Of a stretch of 64,000 nucleotides of DNA, positions 43,649 to 53,481 are shown piece by piece. This DNA comes from Candidatus Planktophila sp. (GTDB lineage Bacteria > Actinomycetota > Actinomycetes > Nanopelagicales > Nanopelagicaceae), in the NCBI GenBank assembly GCA_021741905.1, contig JAIOWZ010000001.1, positions 1 through 64,000 on the forward strand, in the 5' to 3' direction. Each line of letters begins with the position of its first letter. The first letter of the stretch is position 1. A program made the translations under genes and the position numbers. The notes beneath the pieces are model-generated. The model had not been told where the DNA came from, did no database searches, and was given only the letters and a program-made list of their open reading frames with translations.

Positions 43649-44826
43649 TGCTGACCCGATCTATGAAAATCGGAATTGTGTGCCCTTATAGTTGGGACAC
43701 ACCTGGTGGGGTTCAAAACCATATTCGGGATCTAGCAGAATTTTTGATTGCAGCTGGCCATGAGGTCTCAGTCCTAGCTCCGGCTATTGATGAAGAGAAC
43801 TTGCCGGCTTATGTCGTCAATGCTGGCAAGCCAATATCAATTCCTTATAACGGCGCAGTAGCTCGAGTTCTGTTTGGACCAGTCGCATTCTCACGGGTTC
43901 GGCAATGGATCTCACAGGGTGATTTTGATCTGTTGCACTTGCATGAACCAGCCATTCCTTCAATCTCATTACTTGCCTGTTGGGCTGCAGATGGGCCCAT
44001 GGTTGGAACTTTTCATGCCGCGGCCAAGAGGCAAAAGATTATCTTTGCTATTGGACCAATTCTAGAGCCAGCTATCGAGAAATTATCGGCTCGTATTGCG
44101 GTCTCCGAGGCTGCTCGTTTAACTCTTACAGATCATCTTGATACAGATGCAGTTGTTATTCCTAATGGTATTTATGCATCTCGATATCACGATGGAGTTG
44201 CCCAAGAAAAGTGGCAAGGAAATACCATTGGATTTATTGGACGATTTGAAGAACCGCGAAAAGGGTTAAGCGTCTTACTGGAGGCATTACCGGTAATCGC
44301 ACGTTTTGCACCGGATGTGAGAGTTATTGTTGCAGGGCCTGGTGATCCAACTGAGGTTGAGAAGAGTATCGATCCGCAACTGCGACACCGCTTCGAATTC
44401 TTAGGCAAAATTTCTGAACAAGATAAAGCTAATTTTATGTCCTCAGTTTCAATTTATGTCGCACCTAATACGGGCGGGGAGTCATTTGGAATTATTTTGG
44501 CCGAAGCGTTAGCAGGAGGTGCTTGTGTCGTCGCAAGTGATATTCCTGCATTTGATGATTTGTTAGGACACGGCGAATTTGGAGCACTTTTTAAATCAGA
44601 AGACTCAACAGATCTAGCAAAGGTGATTATCGATCTTTTGCGAGATGAGAAAAAAAGATTTGAACTCGCCAAGGCGGGACGATCCCGAGGTCAGAGTTTT
44701 GACTGGGAAGTGATTGCACAGCAGATTTTTTCAGTCTATGAAATGTCAATTGTTGGTAGTGAAAAAGTAAAGCTTGCATCAGATACTCGTTCATGGAATC
44801 GTTTTCTATCAAAGGATGACAAGTGA
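43648..44826 (+). CDS. pimA: Phosphatidyl-myo-inositol mannosyltransferase
   Basis: This 392-residue GT4 glycosyltransferase transfers mannose from GDP-mannose to phosphatidylinositol at the inner membrane face. The N-terminal CPYSWDTPGGVQNHI loop is characteristic of PimA. The C-terminal domain has FIGRFEEPRKGLSVLLEALP and the GT4 E-x7-E motif in GGESFGIILAEALAGG. The ATG at 43648 is kept for its overlap with the previous stop; an ATG at 43663 (MKIGIV) would match the mycobacterial N-terminus more exactly. Confidence 0.94.
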   Translation: MLTRSMKIGIVCPYSWDTPGGVQNHIRDLAEFLIAAGHEVSVLAPAIDEENLPAYVVNAGKPISIPYNGAVARVLFGPVAFSRVRQWISQGDFDLLHLHEPAIPSISLLACWAADGPMVGTFHAAAKRQKIIFAIGPILEPAIEKLSARIAVSEAARLTLTDHLDTDAVVIPNGIYASRYHDGVAQEKWQGNTIGFIGRFEEPRKGLSVLLEALPVIARFAPDVRVIVAGPGDPTEVEKSIDPQLRHRFEFLGKISEQDKANFMSSVSIYVAPNTGGESFGIILAEALAGGACVVASDIPAFDDLLGHGEFGALFKSEDSTDLAKVIIDLLRDEKKRFELAKAGRSRGQSFDWEVIAQQIFSVYEMSIVGSEKVKLASDTRSWNRFLSKDDK

Positions 44827-45329
44827 TGATTAATTGGGTTTTAGTGACCTTTATTCTTTTGATTTCACTCTGGTATTTAAGTTTTATGGCCACACGTTTG
44901 GATCGCTTGCATCATCGAGTTGAAACTAGTTGGGCTAATCTGGATGTTCTGCTTCAAAAACGTGCAGCAGTTGCACTTGAGATTGCCCATAGCGATATCG
45001 CTGATCCGGCTTCATCATTATTACTAACAGGTGCGGCATACCAAGCAAGAGATGCCGACATTGAAAGTAGATCGTCGGCAGAAAGTGGGCTTTCAGGAGC
45101 CTTGGGTTTACTCCTTGAAGACTCTCAGCACCTCGCAACTGCGGCAGATAACGCCCTGCTCACTGAGCTTGCAGCACTGACGGACAAGATTCGAGTGGCA
45201 ATTGCGATTCACACAGATGCGGTGAGTCGTACACAGATGGTGCGCAGCAAATTCATTGTCAAAATCTTTCGCCTAGCAGGTACTGCGCCGCTACCTGTCA
45301 CCTATGAATTTGAGTCAGATGTTCTCTAG
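44823..45329 (+). CDS. LemA-like membrane-anchored protein
   Basis: This 168-residue protein has one N-terminal transmembrane helix (about 4-24) followed by a helical domain. The stretch RLDRLHHRVETSWANLDVLLQKRAAVALEIA resembles the start of LemA-family proteins (a VE.AWA.IDVQL.RR pattern). LemA proteins have no defined biochemical role. It overlaps pimA by four bases (ATGATGA). The remaining C-terminal part is not conserved enough for me to recognise. Confidence 0.68.
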   Translation: MMINWVLVTFILLISLWYLSFMATRLDRLHHRVETSWANLDVLLQKRAAVALEIAHSDIADPASSLLLTGAAYQARDADIESRSSAESGLSGALGLLLEDSQHLATAADNALLTELAALTDKIRVAIAIHTDAVSRTQMVRSKFIVKIFRLAGTAPLPVTYEFESDVL

Positions 45330-46314
45330 GAGGTCCGTAGCCTTAGCAATTCTTACCTCTTTGCTACTTACAGGTTGCTCAGTGATTTCCGAAACTCTTT
45401 CTGATAGCGCAATTACTAATGTATTAAGTGGCCGTGAAGGAATTAATGGGCCAGTACTAGTTGTCAAAATTGATGATACGACGCAGGCGCATCCTCAGGT
45501 TGGTTTAGAAGATGCTGACATTGTTTACATTGAACAAGTTGAGGGTGGCTTGACACGCTTAGCCGCTGTCTTCTCGTCGGTGATTCCGCAGCGCATCGGT
45601 CCAGTACGAAGTGCGCGCATTTCCGATGTAGAAATTTTGTCGCAATTTGGTCGAGTCGCCTTTGCCTATAGCGGTGCTCAAAGCAAATTACTGGCAGTTA
45701 TCGCTGAAGCGAATCTGCAAGACCTGGGTGCTCAAAGACAAAGTCCAACAATATTTACAACCGATCCAAACCGAACACCACCGTATGCAATGGTTTTGCG
45801 TGCTGATTTGTTAATGCAGCGAATCACAGAAAAGAACTACGCGATAGATTCTGCAAAAAGCATCGGATTTGAGTTCGGAGAATTGCAGGAAGGGGGAGAG
45901 TCAACCACCAAAGCAGTGATGCATTGGCCAGCGGCGACTTATTCCGCAACCTGGTCTGATGAAGAATCTCGCTGGATGCTCTCACATAACAATTCGGTGA
46001 ACTATGCAGAGTCTGGGGTTGTGTTAGGTCCAACTACTTTGATAATTCAAATGGTTTCCATAACCCCGTCAGAGTACAAAGACAAAGTCGGGGGAGTAAC
46101 TCCGTTCTCGCAAACCGTTGGAACCGGCAAGGCGTATGTGCTTCGTAATGGGGAAAGGTTTGTAACGACATGGAACAGAGCATCTGCCGACTCTGGAACA
46201 TCCTTTACTTTTGCTGATGGAACGGAAATGAAGATGGATCCGGGTCAAATTTGGATAGCTCTAACAGATCGTGAGCCTGATTTCACCTCGCCACCTGCGC
46301 CCAAGACAAAGTAG
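45304..46314 (+). CDS. DUF3048 (YerB-like) lipoprotein
   Basis: This 336-residue lipoprotein has a signal peptide with lipobox LLTGC (about Cys25). DUF3048 signatures follow: GPVLVVKIDD, HPQVGLEDADIVYIEQVEGGLTRLAAVF, GPVRSARISDVEI and a C-terminal DPGQIWIALTDR. B. subtilis YerB is a member without firm function; cell-wall or sporulation roles have been suggested for relatives. The ATG at 45304 overlaps the LemA-like gene by 26 bases; an ATG at 45319 would also keep the signal peptide. Confidence 0.85.
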   Translation: MNLSQMFSRRSVALAILTSLLLTGCSVISETLSDSAITNVLSGREGINGPVLVVKIDDTTQAHPQVGLEDADIVYIEQVEGGLTRLAAVFSSVIPQRIGPVRSARISDVEILSQFGRVAFAYSGAQSKLLAVIAEANLQDLGAQRQSPTIFTTDPNRTPPYAMVLRADLLMQRITEKNYAIDSAKSIGFEFGELQEGGESTTKAVMHWPAATYSATWSDEESRWMLSHNNSVNYAESGVVLGPTTLIIQMVSITPSEYKDKVGGVTPFSQTVGTGKAYVLRNGERFVTTWNRASADSGTSFTFADGTEMKMDPGQIWIALTDREPDFTSPPAPKTK

Positions 46315-46330
46315 TATTGCCTCCTATCTT

Positions 46331-46340
46331 TCGATCGAAG
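46331..46340. repeat. Short palindrome upstream of pdxS
   Basis: TTCGATCGAA is a perfect ten-base palindrome, 13 bases before the pdxS start and just after a TATCTT sequence (46325-46330) that could be a -10 box. It may be a regulator site or chance. Confidence 0.3.
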
Positions 46341-46353
46341 CGGAGTACGGAAC

Positions 46354-47241
46354 ATGACTGAAGTAACTGGCACAGCGCGCGTTAAGCGCGGAATGGCTGA
46401 GATGCTCAAGGGCGGCGTCATCATGGACGTGGTTAACGCTGACCAAGCAAAGATTGCCGAAGATGCTGGCGCAGTTGCAGTTATGGCACTAGAGCGCGTT
46501 CCGGCAGACATCCGCGCCCAAGGTGGCGTAGCGCGCATGTCTGATCCTGACATGATTGAAAAGATTCAAGCCGCTGTTTCCATTCCAGTGATGGCAAAGG
46601 CACGTATTGGGCACTTTGTTGAGGCACAGGTATTGCAATCTCTAGGTGTCGATTACATCGATGAGTCGGAAGTTTTGACGCCATCAGATCTGGAAAACCA
46701 CATTGATAAGTGGGATTTTACAATTCCCTTTGTTTGCGGAGCTACAAATCTTGGAGAAGCTCTTCGTCGCATCAATGAGGGTGCTGCAATGATTCGTTCA
46801 AAGGGCGAAGCGGGCACTGGTGATGTTTCAAATGCCATGATGCACATGCGCAAGATCGGCGGAGAGATTCGTCGTCTGTCATCAATGCGCGAAGATGAGC
46901 TATATGTTGCAGCCAAAGAATTACAAGCACCATTCGCACTTGTTAAAGAGGTTGCCGAAACTGGAAAGCTTCCAGTAGTTCTCTTTACCGCCGGAGGAAT
47001 CGCAACTCCTGCTGATGCTGCGTTAATGATGAGCATGGGCGCAGATGGAGTGTTTATTGGTTCTGGAATTTTCAAATCTGGAAACCCTGCTCAGCGCGCA
47101 GCAGCATGTGTTAAGGCAACTACTTTTTGGGATGATCCAAAGGTTGTTGCAGATGCATCGCGTGGTCTTGGTGAAGCAATGGTAGGAATTAACGTTGCTG
47201 ATTTGCCAGCACCACATCGTCTTTCTGAGCGCGGTTGGTAA
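46354..47241 (+). CDS. pdxS: Pyridoxal 5'-phosphate synthase, PdxS subunit
   Basis: This 295-residue beta/alpha barrel makes PLP from ribose 5-phosphate, glyceraldehyde 3-phosphate and ammonia from PdxT. Highly conserved segments are [24 protein letters not shown] (first strand Asp), [17 protein letters not shown] with the catalytic Lys, and [12 protein letters not shown] with the phosphate site. It is followed 11 bases later by pdxT. The start has GCGGAG upstream. Confidence 0.97.
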   Translation: MTEVTGTARVKRGMAEMLKGGVIMDVVNADQAKIAEDAGAVAVMALERVPADIRAQGGVARMSDPDMIEKIQAAVSIPVMAKARIGHFVEAQVLQSLGVDYIDESEVLTPSDLENHIDKWDFTIPFVCGATNLGEALRRINEGAAMIRSKGEAGTGDVSNAMMHMRKIGGEIRRLSSMREDELYVAAKELQAPFALVKEVAETGKLPVVLFTAGGIATPADAALMMSMGADGVFIGSGIFKSGNPAQRAAACVKATTFWDDPKVVADASRGLGEAMVGINVADLPAPHRLSERGW

Positions 47242-47252
47242 TTTTCTAATAA

Positions 47253-47849
47253 ATGAAGGTTGGCGTTTTAGCTCTGCAGGGCGATGTGCGAGAGCATGTG
47301 AGTGCACTCATTGCTTGCGGAGTTACTCCCATCTCGGTCAGACGCTCTGCTGAGTTGGATCAGATCGATGCCTTGATTTTACCAGGCGGGGAATCCACCA
47401 CCATCGCCCAGTTATCTGAAGTTTTTGGTATTTACGATCAGATAAAAGATCGCATCGTTCAGGGCATGCCTGTGTATGGCTCATGTGCTGGAATGATTCT
47501 TCTGGCTAATGAAATTTTAGATGCCAAAGTTGGTCAAAAAAGTTTTGGTGGACTAGATATAACTGTGCGAAGAAATGCTTTTGGTCGACAGGTTGATTCC
47601 TTTGAATCAGATATTGCATTTGATGATGGCAGTGCGGATTTGATCCGTGCGGTGTTTATCCGTGCTCCCTGGGTTGAACGCGTGGGGGATGGGGTGCAGG
47701 TTTTAGCAGCTGTTGATAAACATCCTGTTGCGGTGCGCTCACAAAGATTGTTTGCAACCTCCTTTCACCCGGAACTAACGGGAGATCATCGGATTCATCG
47801 TTACTTTATTGAGGAAGTGGCACGGCCTGCATTAGAGAAGGTAAAGTAA
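47253..47849 (+). CDS. pdxT: Pyridoxal 5'-phosphate synthase glutaminase, PdxT subunit
   Basis: This 198-residue class I glutamine amidotransferase has LPGGEST (residues 43-49), the nucleophile Cys78 in YGSCAGM, and the His-Glu pair in SFHPELTGD. It supplies ammonia to PdxS through a protein tunnel. Length and motif order are normal. Paired with pdxS, it makes the organism independent of external vitamin B6. Confidence 0.96.
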   Translation: MKVGVLALQGDVREHVSALIACGVTPISVRRSAELDQIDALILPGGESTTIAQLSEVFGIYDQIKDRIVQGMPVYGSCAGMILLANEILDAKVGQKSFGGLDITVRRNAFGRQVDSFESDIAFDDGSADLIRAVFIRAPWVERVGDGVQVLAAVDKHPVAVRSQRLFATSFHPELTGDHRIHRYFIEEVARPALEKVK

Positions 47850-47875
47850 GGCCATCGTTTAACTGATCCAGTATT

Positions 47876-47881
47876 TAGGGT
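47876..47881 (+). promoter_or_regulatory. Candidate -10 box of yebC
   Basis: TAGGGT lies 16 bases before the yebC ATG, with an AGAGG ribosome-binding site between them. Confidence 0.4.
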
Positions 47882-47897
47882 AGATAGAGGTGTTCCA

Positions 47898-48650
47898 ATG
47901 TCCGGCCATTCCAAATGGGCGACGACCAAGCACAAGAAGGCGATCATTGATAGTCGTCGTGCAAAGGTATTTGCAAAACAAATTCGTGCAATTGAAGTTG
48001 CTGCCCGTAATGGTGGGGCAGACATGGATGGCAATCCAACTCTTTTTGATGCTGTGGCAAAGGCTAAGAAGTCTTCGATGCCGGCAGATAATATTGATCG
48101 AGCAATCAAGCGCGGTGCTGGTCTGGAAGCTGGAGCAAAAGACTGGATCACGATTATGTATGAGGGCTATGGGCCAAATGGCGTTGCCATCATGATTGAA
48201 TGTTTATCAGATAACCGCAATCGTTCAGCCTCAGAAGTTAAAGTTGCAGTTACTCGCAACGGAGGATCTATGGCAGATCTTGGCTCTGTTTCATACCTGT
48301 TTAATCGCAAGGGTGTGGTCATCGTTAAAAAAGATGGAGCACTGACTGAAGATTCAATTCTGGAAGCTGTTCTTGAAGCAGGTGCTGAAGAGGTAAATGA
48401 TTTAGGCGAGGCCTTTGAAATTGTTAGTGAGCCCGTTGATCTAGTTCCGGTCCGGACAGCACTACAAAATGCCGGTATTGATTATGAATCAGCCGACTCC
48501 TCATTCTTGCCATCAATGTCTATTCCACTTGATGCTGATGGAGCAAAAAAGGTATTTGAACTCATCGATGCTATTGAAGAGCTAGATGATGTGCAGAATG
48601 TGTTTAGCAATTTTGATGTTTCTGACGAGGTTATGGCGAGCCTAGATTAA
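47898..48650 (+). CDS. yebC: YebC/PmpR family protein
   Basis: This 250-residue protein starts with the family-defining [23 protein letters not shown] and keeps [13 protein letters not shown] and the C-terminal acidic region. YebC proteins act as translation-assisting factors on ribosomes stalled at proline-rich or similar stretches, and older work describes them as DNA-binding regulators. The position ahead of ruvCAB is conserved in actinobacteria. Confidence 0.95.
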   Translation: MSGHSKWATTKHKKAIIDSRRAKVFAKQIRAIEVAARNGGADMDGNPTLFDAVAKAKKSSMPADNIDRAIKRGAGLEAGAKDWITIMYEGYGPNGVAIMIECLSDNRNRSASEVKVAVTRNGGSMADLGSVSYLFNRKGVVIVKKDGALTEDSILEAVLEAGAEEVNDLGEAFEIVSEPVDLVPVRTALQNAGIDYESADSSFLPSMSIPLDADGAKKVFELIDAIEELDDVQNVFSNFDVSDEVMASLD

Positions 48651-48711
48651 GTACTTGCTCGCTATCCCTAGGCTTTAAGACTGAACTAACGAGAAAGCAC
48701 GAGGCGAAGCA

Positions 48712-49251
48712 ATGAGAGTTTTGGGTGTTGACCCAGGTCTAACTCGCTGCGGCGTTGGAATAGTCGAAGGTGCAATCGGTTCTCCTATTTCATTAGTAGG
48801 AGTTGGCGTAATTTTGACACCAACTGATGCAGCCCTTGACCAACGTTTACTTGATTTAGATCAACAACTCTCCGAGTGGATAAATCTCTGGAAGCCAGAT
48901 GTGATTGCTGTTGAACGCGTTTTTTCTCAACATAATGTCAGAACCGTTATGGGAACAGGGCAAGCAGCAGGAATTGCGCTTTTGCTGGCTGCCAAAGCTG
49001 GTATTCCCGTGATGATGCATACGCCATCAGAAGTTAAGGCCTCAGTTACTGGCAGCGGTAGAGCAAATAAAGCACAAGTTGCATTGATGGTTCAGAAGAT
49101 TCTTAATCTTGAAACCATCCCAAAACCAGTTGATGCAACAGATGCACTGGCATTAGCAATTTGTTATATTTGGCGGGGCGGCGGAAACACTAAAATCGCT
49201 CAAGCGCTAGCTGCTGAGCAGTCACGATTAAAGAAATTGCGTGCTAGATGA
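48712..49251 (+). CDS. ruvC: Crossover junction endodeoxyribonuclease
   Basis: This 179-residue RuvC nuclease resolves Holliday junctions with RuvAB. The first catalytic Asp is in [14 protein letters not shown] (Asp7), the catalytic Glu in [12 protein letters not shown], and the C-terminal acidic pair in [22 protein letters not shown] precedes the ATG. A TAGGCT box at 48669-48674 could start a ruvCAB transcript. It overlaps ruvA by four bases. Confidence 0.95.
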   Translation: MRVLGVDPGLTRCGVGIVEGAIGSPISLVGVGVILTPTDAALDQRLLDLDQQLSEWINLWKPDVIAVERVFSQHNVRTVMGTGQAAGIALLLAAKAGIPVMMHTPSEVKASVTGSGRANKAQVALMVQKILNLETIPKPVDATDALALAICYIWRGGGNTKIAQALAAEQSRLKKLRAR

Positions 49252-49862
49252 TTTCACTTTTGATGGGAACTGTTCGATCCATTGCAACTGATCGACTAAT
49301 AGTTGAAGTAGGTGGTTTCGGAGTCTCTGTGTTAGTTAATCCGCAGACATCGGCGCAGGTGACTTTGGGATCCCAAGTGCAACTGTTTACCTCATTGGTA
49401 GTGCGCGAAGACTCGCTGACATTATTTGGTTTTATTAATGATGAGTCGCGCTCACTTTTTGAGTTAGTACAAACCGTCTCTGGCATTGGCCCAAAGGTTG
49501 CCCTATCTATTTTGGGGGCGCTTACTCCTGAAGATTTAGGTCGTGCGATCTCTCAAGAAGATATAGGTGCCATTGAGAAAGTTCCGGGGATCGGTCGCAA
49601 GGGTGCCCAGCGTTTAATCCTTGAACTGAAGGGAAAATTGAGCGATCTTTCCTCTGTTCATCCATACAAGGGACATCAACCGGCTTGGCGGGAACAATTA
49701 ACAAGTGCACTTGTCTCCCTTGGTTTCTCACCGAAGGAATCCGATGGTGCGATTTCGCAGGTAGTTTCAACTTTGCAGGCCGATGGAACTGATGCGGCAC
49801 AATTAGATTTAAGTGAATTACTCAAATTGACGCTAGCTAGTGGAAAGAGCGCTCGTGGCTGA
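49248..49862 (+). CDS. ruvA: Holliday junction DNA helicase subunit RuvA
   Basis: This 204-residue protein has an OB fold (residues 1-60), the helix-hairpin-helix DNA-binding repeats ([14 protein letters not shown] and [20 protein letters not shown]) and a C-terminal domain that contacts RuvB. It holds four-way junctions while RuvB drives branch migration. Its last codons overlap the ruvB start (GTGGCTGA). Confidence 0.95.
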   Translation: MISLLMGTVRSIATDRLIVEVGGFGVSVLVNPQTSAQVTLGSQVQLFTSLVVREDSLTLFGFINDESRSLFELVQTVSGIGPKVALSILGALTPEDLGRAISQEDIGAIEKVPGIGRKGAQRLILELKGKLSDLSSVHPYKGHQPAWREQLTSALVSLGFSPKESDGAISQVVSTLQADGTDAAQLDLSELLKLTLASGKSARG

Positions 49863-50895
49863 TGATCGTTTAGTGACGCCGCAAATAAAGAATGAAGAGT
49901 CAACGGTTGAACACGCGTTGCGCCCTAAAACACTCAGTGATTTTGTTGGGCAAGAGCGCGTGTGCGAACAGATCGATGTTTTGTTAACTGCAGCGCGTCA
50001 TCGTAATTCTCCGGCAGATCATATTTTGTTATCAGGTCCTCCAGGTCTAGGTAAAACAACACTTGCCTTGATTTTGGCAAGTGAAATGCAAGCACCGATT
50101 CGAATTACAAGTGGTCCTGCGATAACCCACGCAGGTGATCTAGCGGCGATTCTTTCTTCATTAGTTGAAGGTGAAATTTTGTTTTTAGATGAGATACATC
50201 GCTTGCCAAGGCCTGCCGAAGAGCTTCTTTACTTAGCAATGGAAGATTTCCGTGTTGATGTGGTTGTTGGTAAGGGTCCAGGGGCGACAGCGATTCCATT
50301 ACAGCTTCCACATTTCACATTGGTAGGGGCAACAACTCGCGCAGGTCTACTTCCAAGTCCGCTACGCGATCGATTTGGTTTTACCGCTCACCTTGATTTC
50401 TACAACGAACAAGATATTGCACATGTGATTACAAGAAGTGCTGAATTGCTCAAGATTGTGATTGACAAGGATGCGATTGTTGAAGTCGCTGGGCGATCCC
50501 GTGGCACACCGCGAATTGCTAATCGATTACTGCGTCGTGTTCGAGATTATGCACAAGTCCAAGGCAGTGCGCGTATTTCATTGTCAGATGCCAAATCGGC
50601 ATTGGAGATGTATGAGGTTGATGAGTTAGGTCTTGATCGACTCGATCGAGGAGTTTTAGTGGCCCTGATCGAACGATTTAATGGGGGACCAGTTGGGCTT
50701 TCCACACTGGCGATTGCCGTCGGTGAAGAGGTCGAAACTGTTGAATCAGTTGCCGAACCGTTCCTAGTTCGAAACGGCTTCATGGCGCGTACTCCACGCG
50801 GGCGATTGGCCACCGCTCAGGGCTGGCGGCATATAGGACGAACACCACCAGCGGAAATCTCAACTCTTTTCGACTTACCCGCACCCGACGCCTAG
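49855..50895 (+). CDS. ruvB: Holliday junction DNA helicase motor RuvB
   Basis: This 346-residue AAA+ ATPase has Walker [12 protein letters not shown], Walker [10 protein letters not shown], the sensor GATTRAGLL and a winged-helix C-terminus with TPRGRLAT. The GTG at 49855 is chosen: GGAAAGAG lies upstream and it overlaps the ruvA stop. A GTG at 49840 would add five residues and lose that ribosome-binding site. Confidence 0.95.
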   Translation: MADDRLVTPQIKNEESTVEHALRPKTLSDFVGQERVCEQIDVLLTAARHRNSPADHILLSGPPGLGKTTLALILASEMQAPIRITSGPAITHAGDLAAILSSLVEGEILFLDEIHRLPRPAEELLYLAMEDFRVDVVVGKGPGATAIPLQLPHFTLVGATTRAGLLPSPLRDRFGFTAHLDFYNEQDIAHVITRSAELLKIVIDKDAIVEVAGRSRGTPRIANRLLRRVRDYAQVQGSARISLSDAKSALEMYEVDELGLDRLDRGVLVALIERFNGGPVGLSTLAIAVGEEVETVESVAEPFLVRNGFMARTPRGRLATAQGWRHIGRTPPAEISTLFDLPAPDA

Positions 50896-50906
50896 ACTCT
50901 CGCCCT

Positions 50907-52418
50907 ATGTCTACAACTAATAAACCATTAAAGAAGGACGCCCGTCCTGGCCGCACATTAGCGATCCTAGCCTTGGTGCTTATTGCTATGACCAGCCTGG
51001 TATTTATCCAAGGGGCCACTTCAATTCGCTTAGGTTTAGACCTTCGCGGCGGAACTTCTGTCACCTTGCAGCCGCGAATTGCTCCTGGCGATGAGGGGAA
51101 AATAACCAGTGAATCGATCGATCAAGCCGTATCGATTATTCGTCAACGCGTTAACTCGTTAGGCGTTGCTGAATCTGAGGTATCTGCACAAGGCAGTGGA
51201 ACAAATCGTCAGATTGTTATCTCAGTTCCTGGCGACACAGGTCGGCGAGTTGTTGAATTAGTTGGACAAACCGCAGAACTGCGTTTCAGACAAGTGCTTG
51301 CCTCTACATCGGGAATACCAACAACGGCTGATGCGGCTGCAACTCCAGCATTTGGTGTGAGTGCAGAAATAAATGCGCAGTTTGCTGCCCTTGATTGCAC
51401 GAAGGCAGAAAATCTCCAGGGCACTGGAACAGATCTTCCTACTGATGTCATTGTTGTATGTGATCGCGCGGGAGGAACAAAATATATTTTGGCACCGGCG
51501 GAAGTTCTAGGTCGTCAAATTTCTAAGGCATCTGCCGGTCTTGATACTCAAGCTGGTAGTGCTTGGTATGTAAGCCTTACCTTTAATAATGAAGGAACAT
51601 CAGCATTTGGTGCACTCACCGCTCGCGTTACTGGACTTCCAGAACCAACAAACCAGGTTGCAATTGTTCTGGATGGATTAGTTGTTTCATCGCCACGCAT
51701 CACTGAAGCGATTCCATCTGGCAATGCCCAGATCACAGGAAGTTTCACACAGTTAGAGGCACAAGATTTAGCTAATGTTCTGAAGTACGGTGCATTGCCG
51801 CTAGCTTTTGATCGCGGAGAAGTTCAACAAGTTTCACCAACTTTGGGCGCTGATCAACTAAGTGCAGGCCTACTTGCAGGAGCACTTGGTCTTGGCTTGG
51901 TAATGCTCTACTCATTGTTCTACTACCGAGGTCTTGGAATCGTGACTGTTGGATCTTTAACGGTTGCTGGCGGGATGATCTATCTGCTCTTCTTGCTATT
52001 TGGAGAATGGATTGGCTTCACACTGACTTTGGCAGGTATTGCTGGTGCAATTGTTGCAATTGGTGTTACCGCTGACTCATTTATTATCTACTTTGAACGT
52101 ATTCGAGATGAGATGCGCGAAGGTCGCTCACTTCGAACTGCCGTAGAAACCGGTTGGCTCCGAGCCCGGCGCACTATCTTGGTTGCAGACTTCGTTTCAC
52201 TTATTGCTGCCGCTCTCTTGTACTTCTTTGCTGTTGGTGGAGTTCGTGGATTTGCGTTCACTCTAGGATTAACAACTCTTGTTGACCTTGTCGTGGTGTT
52301 TGTATTTACAAAACCACTTGTCTCGCTTTTGTCACGAGTTAAGTTCTTTAATTCTGGACACCCAATGTCAGGATTCTCAAGCAAGAGCTTGGGCACCTTA
52401 GTCGCGAAGGAGGCATAA
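50907..52418 (+). CDS. secD: Protein translocase subunit SecD
   Basis: This 503-residue RND-related protein has an N-terminal helix followed by LGLDLRGGTSVTLQP, the hallmark of SecD. A large periplasmic domain follows, then five helices with ALGLGLVMLYSLFYYRGLG and GVTADSFIIYFERIRDE. With SecF it uses the proton gradient to assist Sec export. It starts 11 bases after ruvB. yajC, often placed before secD, is absent here. Confidence 0.95.
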   Translation: MSTTNKPLKKDARPGRTLAILALVLIAMTSLVFIQGATSIRLGLDLRGGTSVTLQPRIAPGDEGKITSESIDQAVSIIRQRVNSLGVAESEVSAQGSGTNRQIVISVPGDTGRRVVELVGQTAELRFRQVLASTSGIPTTADAAATPAFGVSAEINAQFAALDCTKAENLQGTGTDLPTDVIVVCDRAGGTKYILAPAEVLGRQISKASAGLDTQAGSAWYVSLTFNNEGTSAFGALTARVTGLPEPTNQVAIVLDGLVVSSPRITEAIPSGNAQITGSFTQLEAQDLANVLKYGALPLAFDRGEVQQVSPTLGADQLSAGLLAGALGLGLVMLYSLFYYRGLGIVTVGSLTVAGGMIYLLFLLFGEWIGFTLTLAGIAGAIVAIGVTADSFIIYFERIRDEMREGRSLRTAVETGWLRARRTILVADFVSLIAAALLYFFAVGGVRGFAFTLGLTTLVDLVVVFVFTKPLVSLLSRVKFFNSGHPMSGFSSKSLGTLVAKEA

Positions 52419-52420
52419 AG

Positions 52421-53473
52421 ATGTCTAAGTTGTCAGGTCTTGGTGGTCGCCTTTATCGTGGCGAAACCGCGGTCGATTTCATTGGTAATCGTCGCCGTTG
52501 GTATTCAGTTTCAGCACTATTTATTCTTGCCTCTATTGCTGCGCTTTCGCTGCAGGGCCTACACCTTGGAATTGAATTCAAGGGTGGCTCATCTTTTACG
52601 GTCAATAAAGATACTGCGACCGTCGAGCAAGCGCGTTCTGCTGTCGAAGCAACTGGAATTCCGGGCGAGCTCATTGTTCAGGAGATAGGTAGCGACAAGG
52701 TTCGCGTTCAAACAGGTGCTCTTGATACCGTTCAAAACAATGCAGTGCAAGATGCTCTAGCTGCAGAATTTGGTGTGACGGTAGAATCAATTGATACACA
52801 AATCATTGGTCCTTCTTGGGGTAAAGAGATTACCCGTAAGGCAATTTATGGCCTTATTGGCTTCTTGATAGTTGTGATGCTTTATCTTGCGATGGCTTTT
52901 GAACCAAAAATGTCTATTGCTGCGATTGCAGCGGTTGTGCACGATGTTTTCATCACTGTTGGCATCTACGCCCTCGTAGGATTTGATGTTACTCCGGCAA
53001 CGATTATTGGGTTCTTAACAATTTTGGGTTATTCGTTATATGACACTGTGGTTGTGTTCGACAAGGTGCGTGAAAACACCCGCACGATCACTTCGACTTC
53101 AACTAAGACCTATTCACAAGCGGTTAACCATGCAGTCAATCAAACCCTTGTGCGTTCTGCGAATACTTCACTCATTGCACTCTTACCTGTCGGTTCAATT
53201 CTCTTCGTAGGAGCAGGTCTCTTGGGTGCTGGAACATTGAAGGATCTATCTCTAGCTTTGTTCATAGGGCTAGCTGTTGGAACATACTCATCAATCTTTA
53301 TCGCCCCACCGGTTCTTGCTCAACTTCGTGAAAAAGAGCCAGCGATGCAAGCTCTTGCAAAGCGTGTGAATGCTCGATCAACAGGAGCGACTGTCACATC
53401 TTCTGCAGTGTCAGTTGATGCGATCAATGGTCGGGGCCCACGTAATCAACCAAAGCGCAAGGGTCGTAAGTAA
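52421..53473 (+). CDS. secF: Protein translocase subunit SecF
   Basis: This 350-residue partner of SecD has LGIEFKGGSSFTV near residue 50, a small periplasmic domain, five helices and GYSLYDTVVVFDKVREN, the SecF signature. The basic, low-complexity C-terminal tail (about residues 305-350) is cytoplasmic. Two bases separate it from secD. Confidence 0.95.
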   Translation: MSKLSGLGGRLYRGETAVDFIGNRRRWYSVSALFILASIAALSLQGLHLGIEFKGGSSFTVNKDTATVEQARSAVEATGIPGELIVQEIGSDKVRVQTGALDTVQNNAVQDALAAEFGVTVESIDTQIIGPSWGKEITRKAIYGLIGFLIVVMLYLAMAFEPKMSIAAIAAVVHDVFITVGIYALVGFDVTPATIIGFLTILGYSLYDTVVVFDKVRENTRTITSTSTKTYSQAVNHAVNQTLVRSANTSLIALLPVGSILFVGAGLLGAGTLKDLSLALFIGLAVGTYSSIFIAPPVLAQLREKEPAMQALAKRVNARSTGATVTSSAVSVDAINGRGPRNQPKRKGRK

Positions 53474-53481
53474 GGTTTTTT

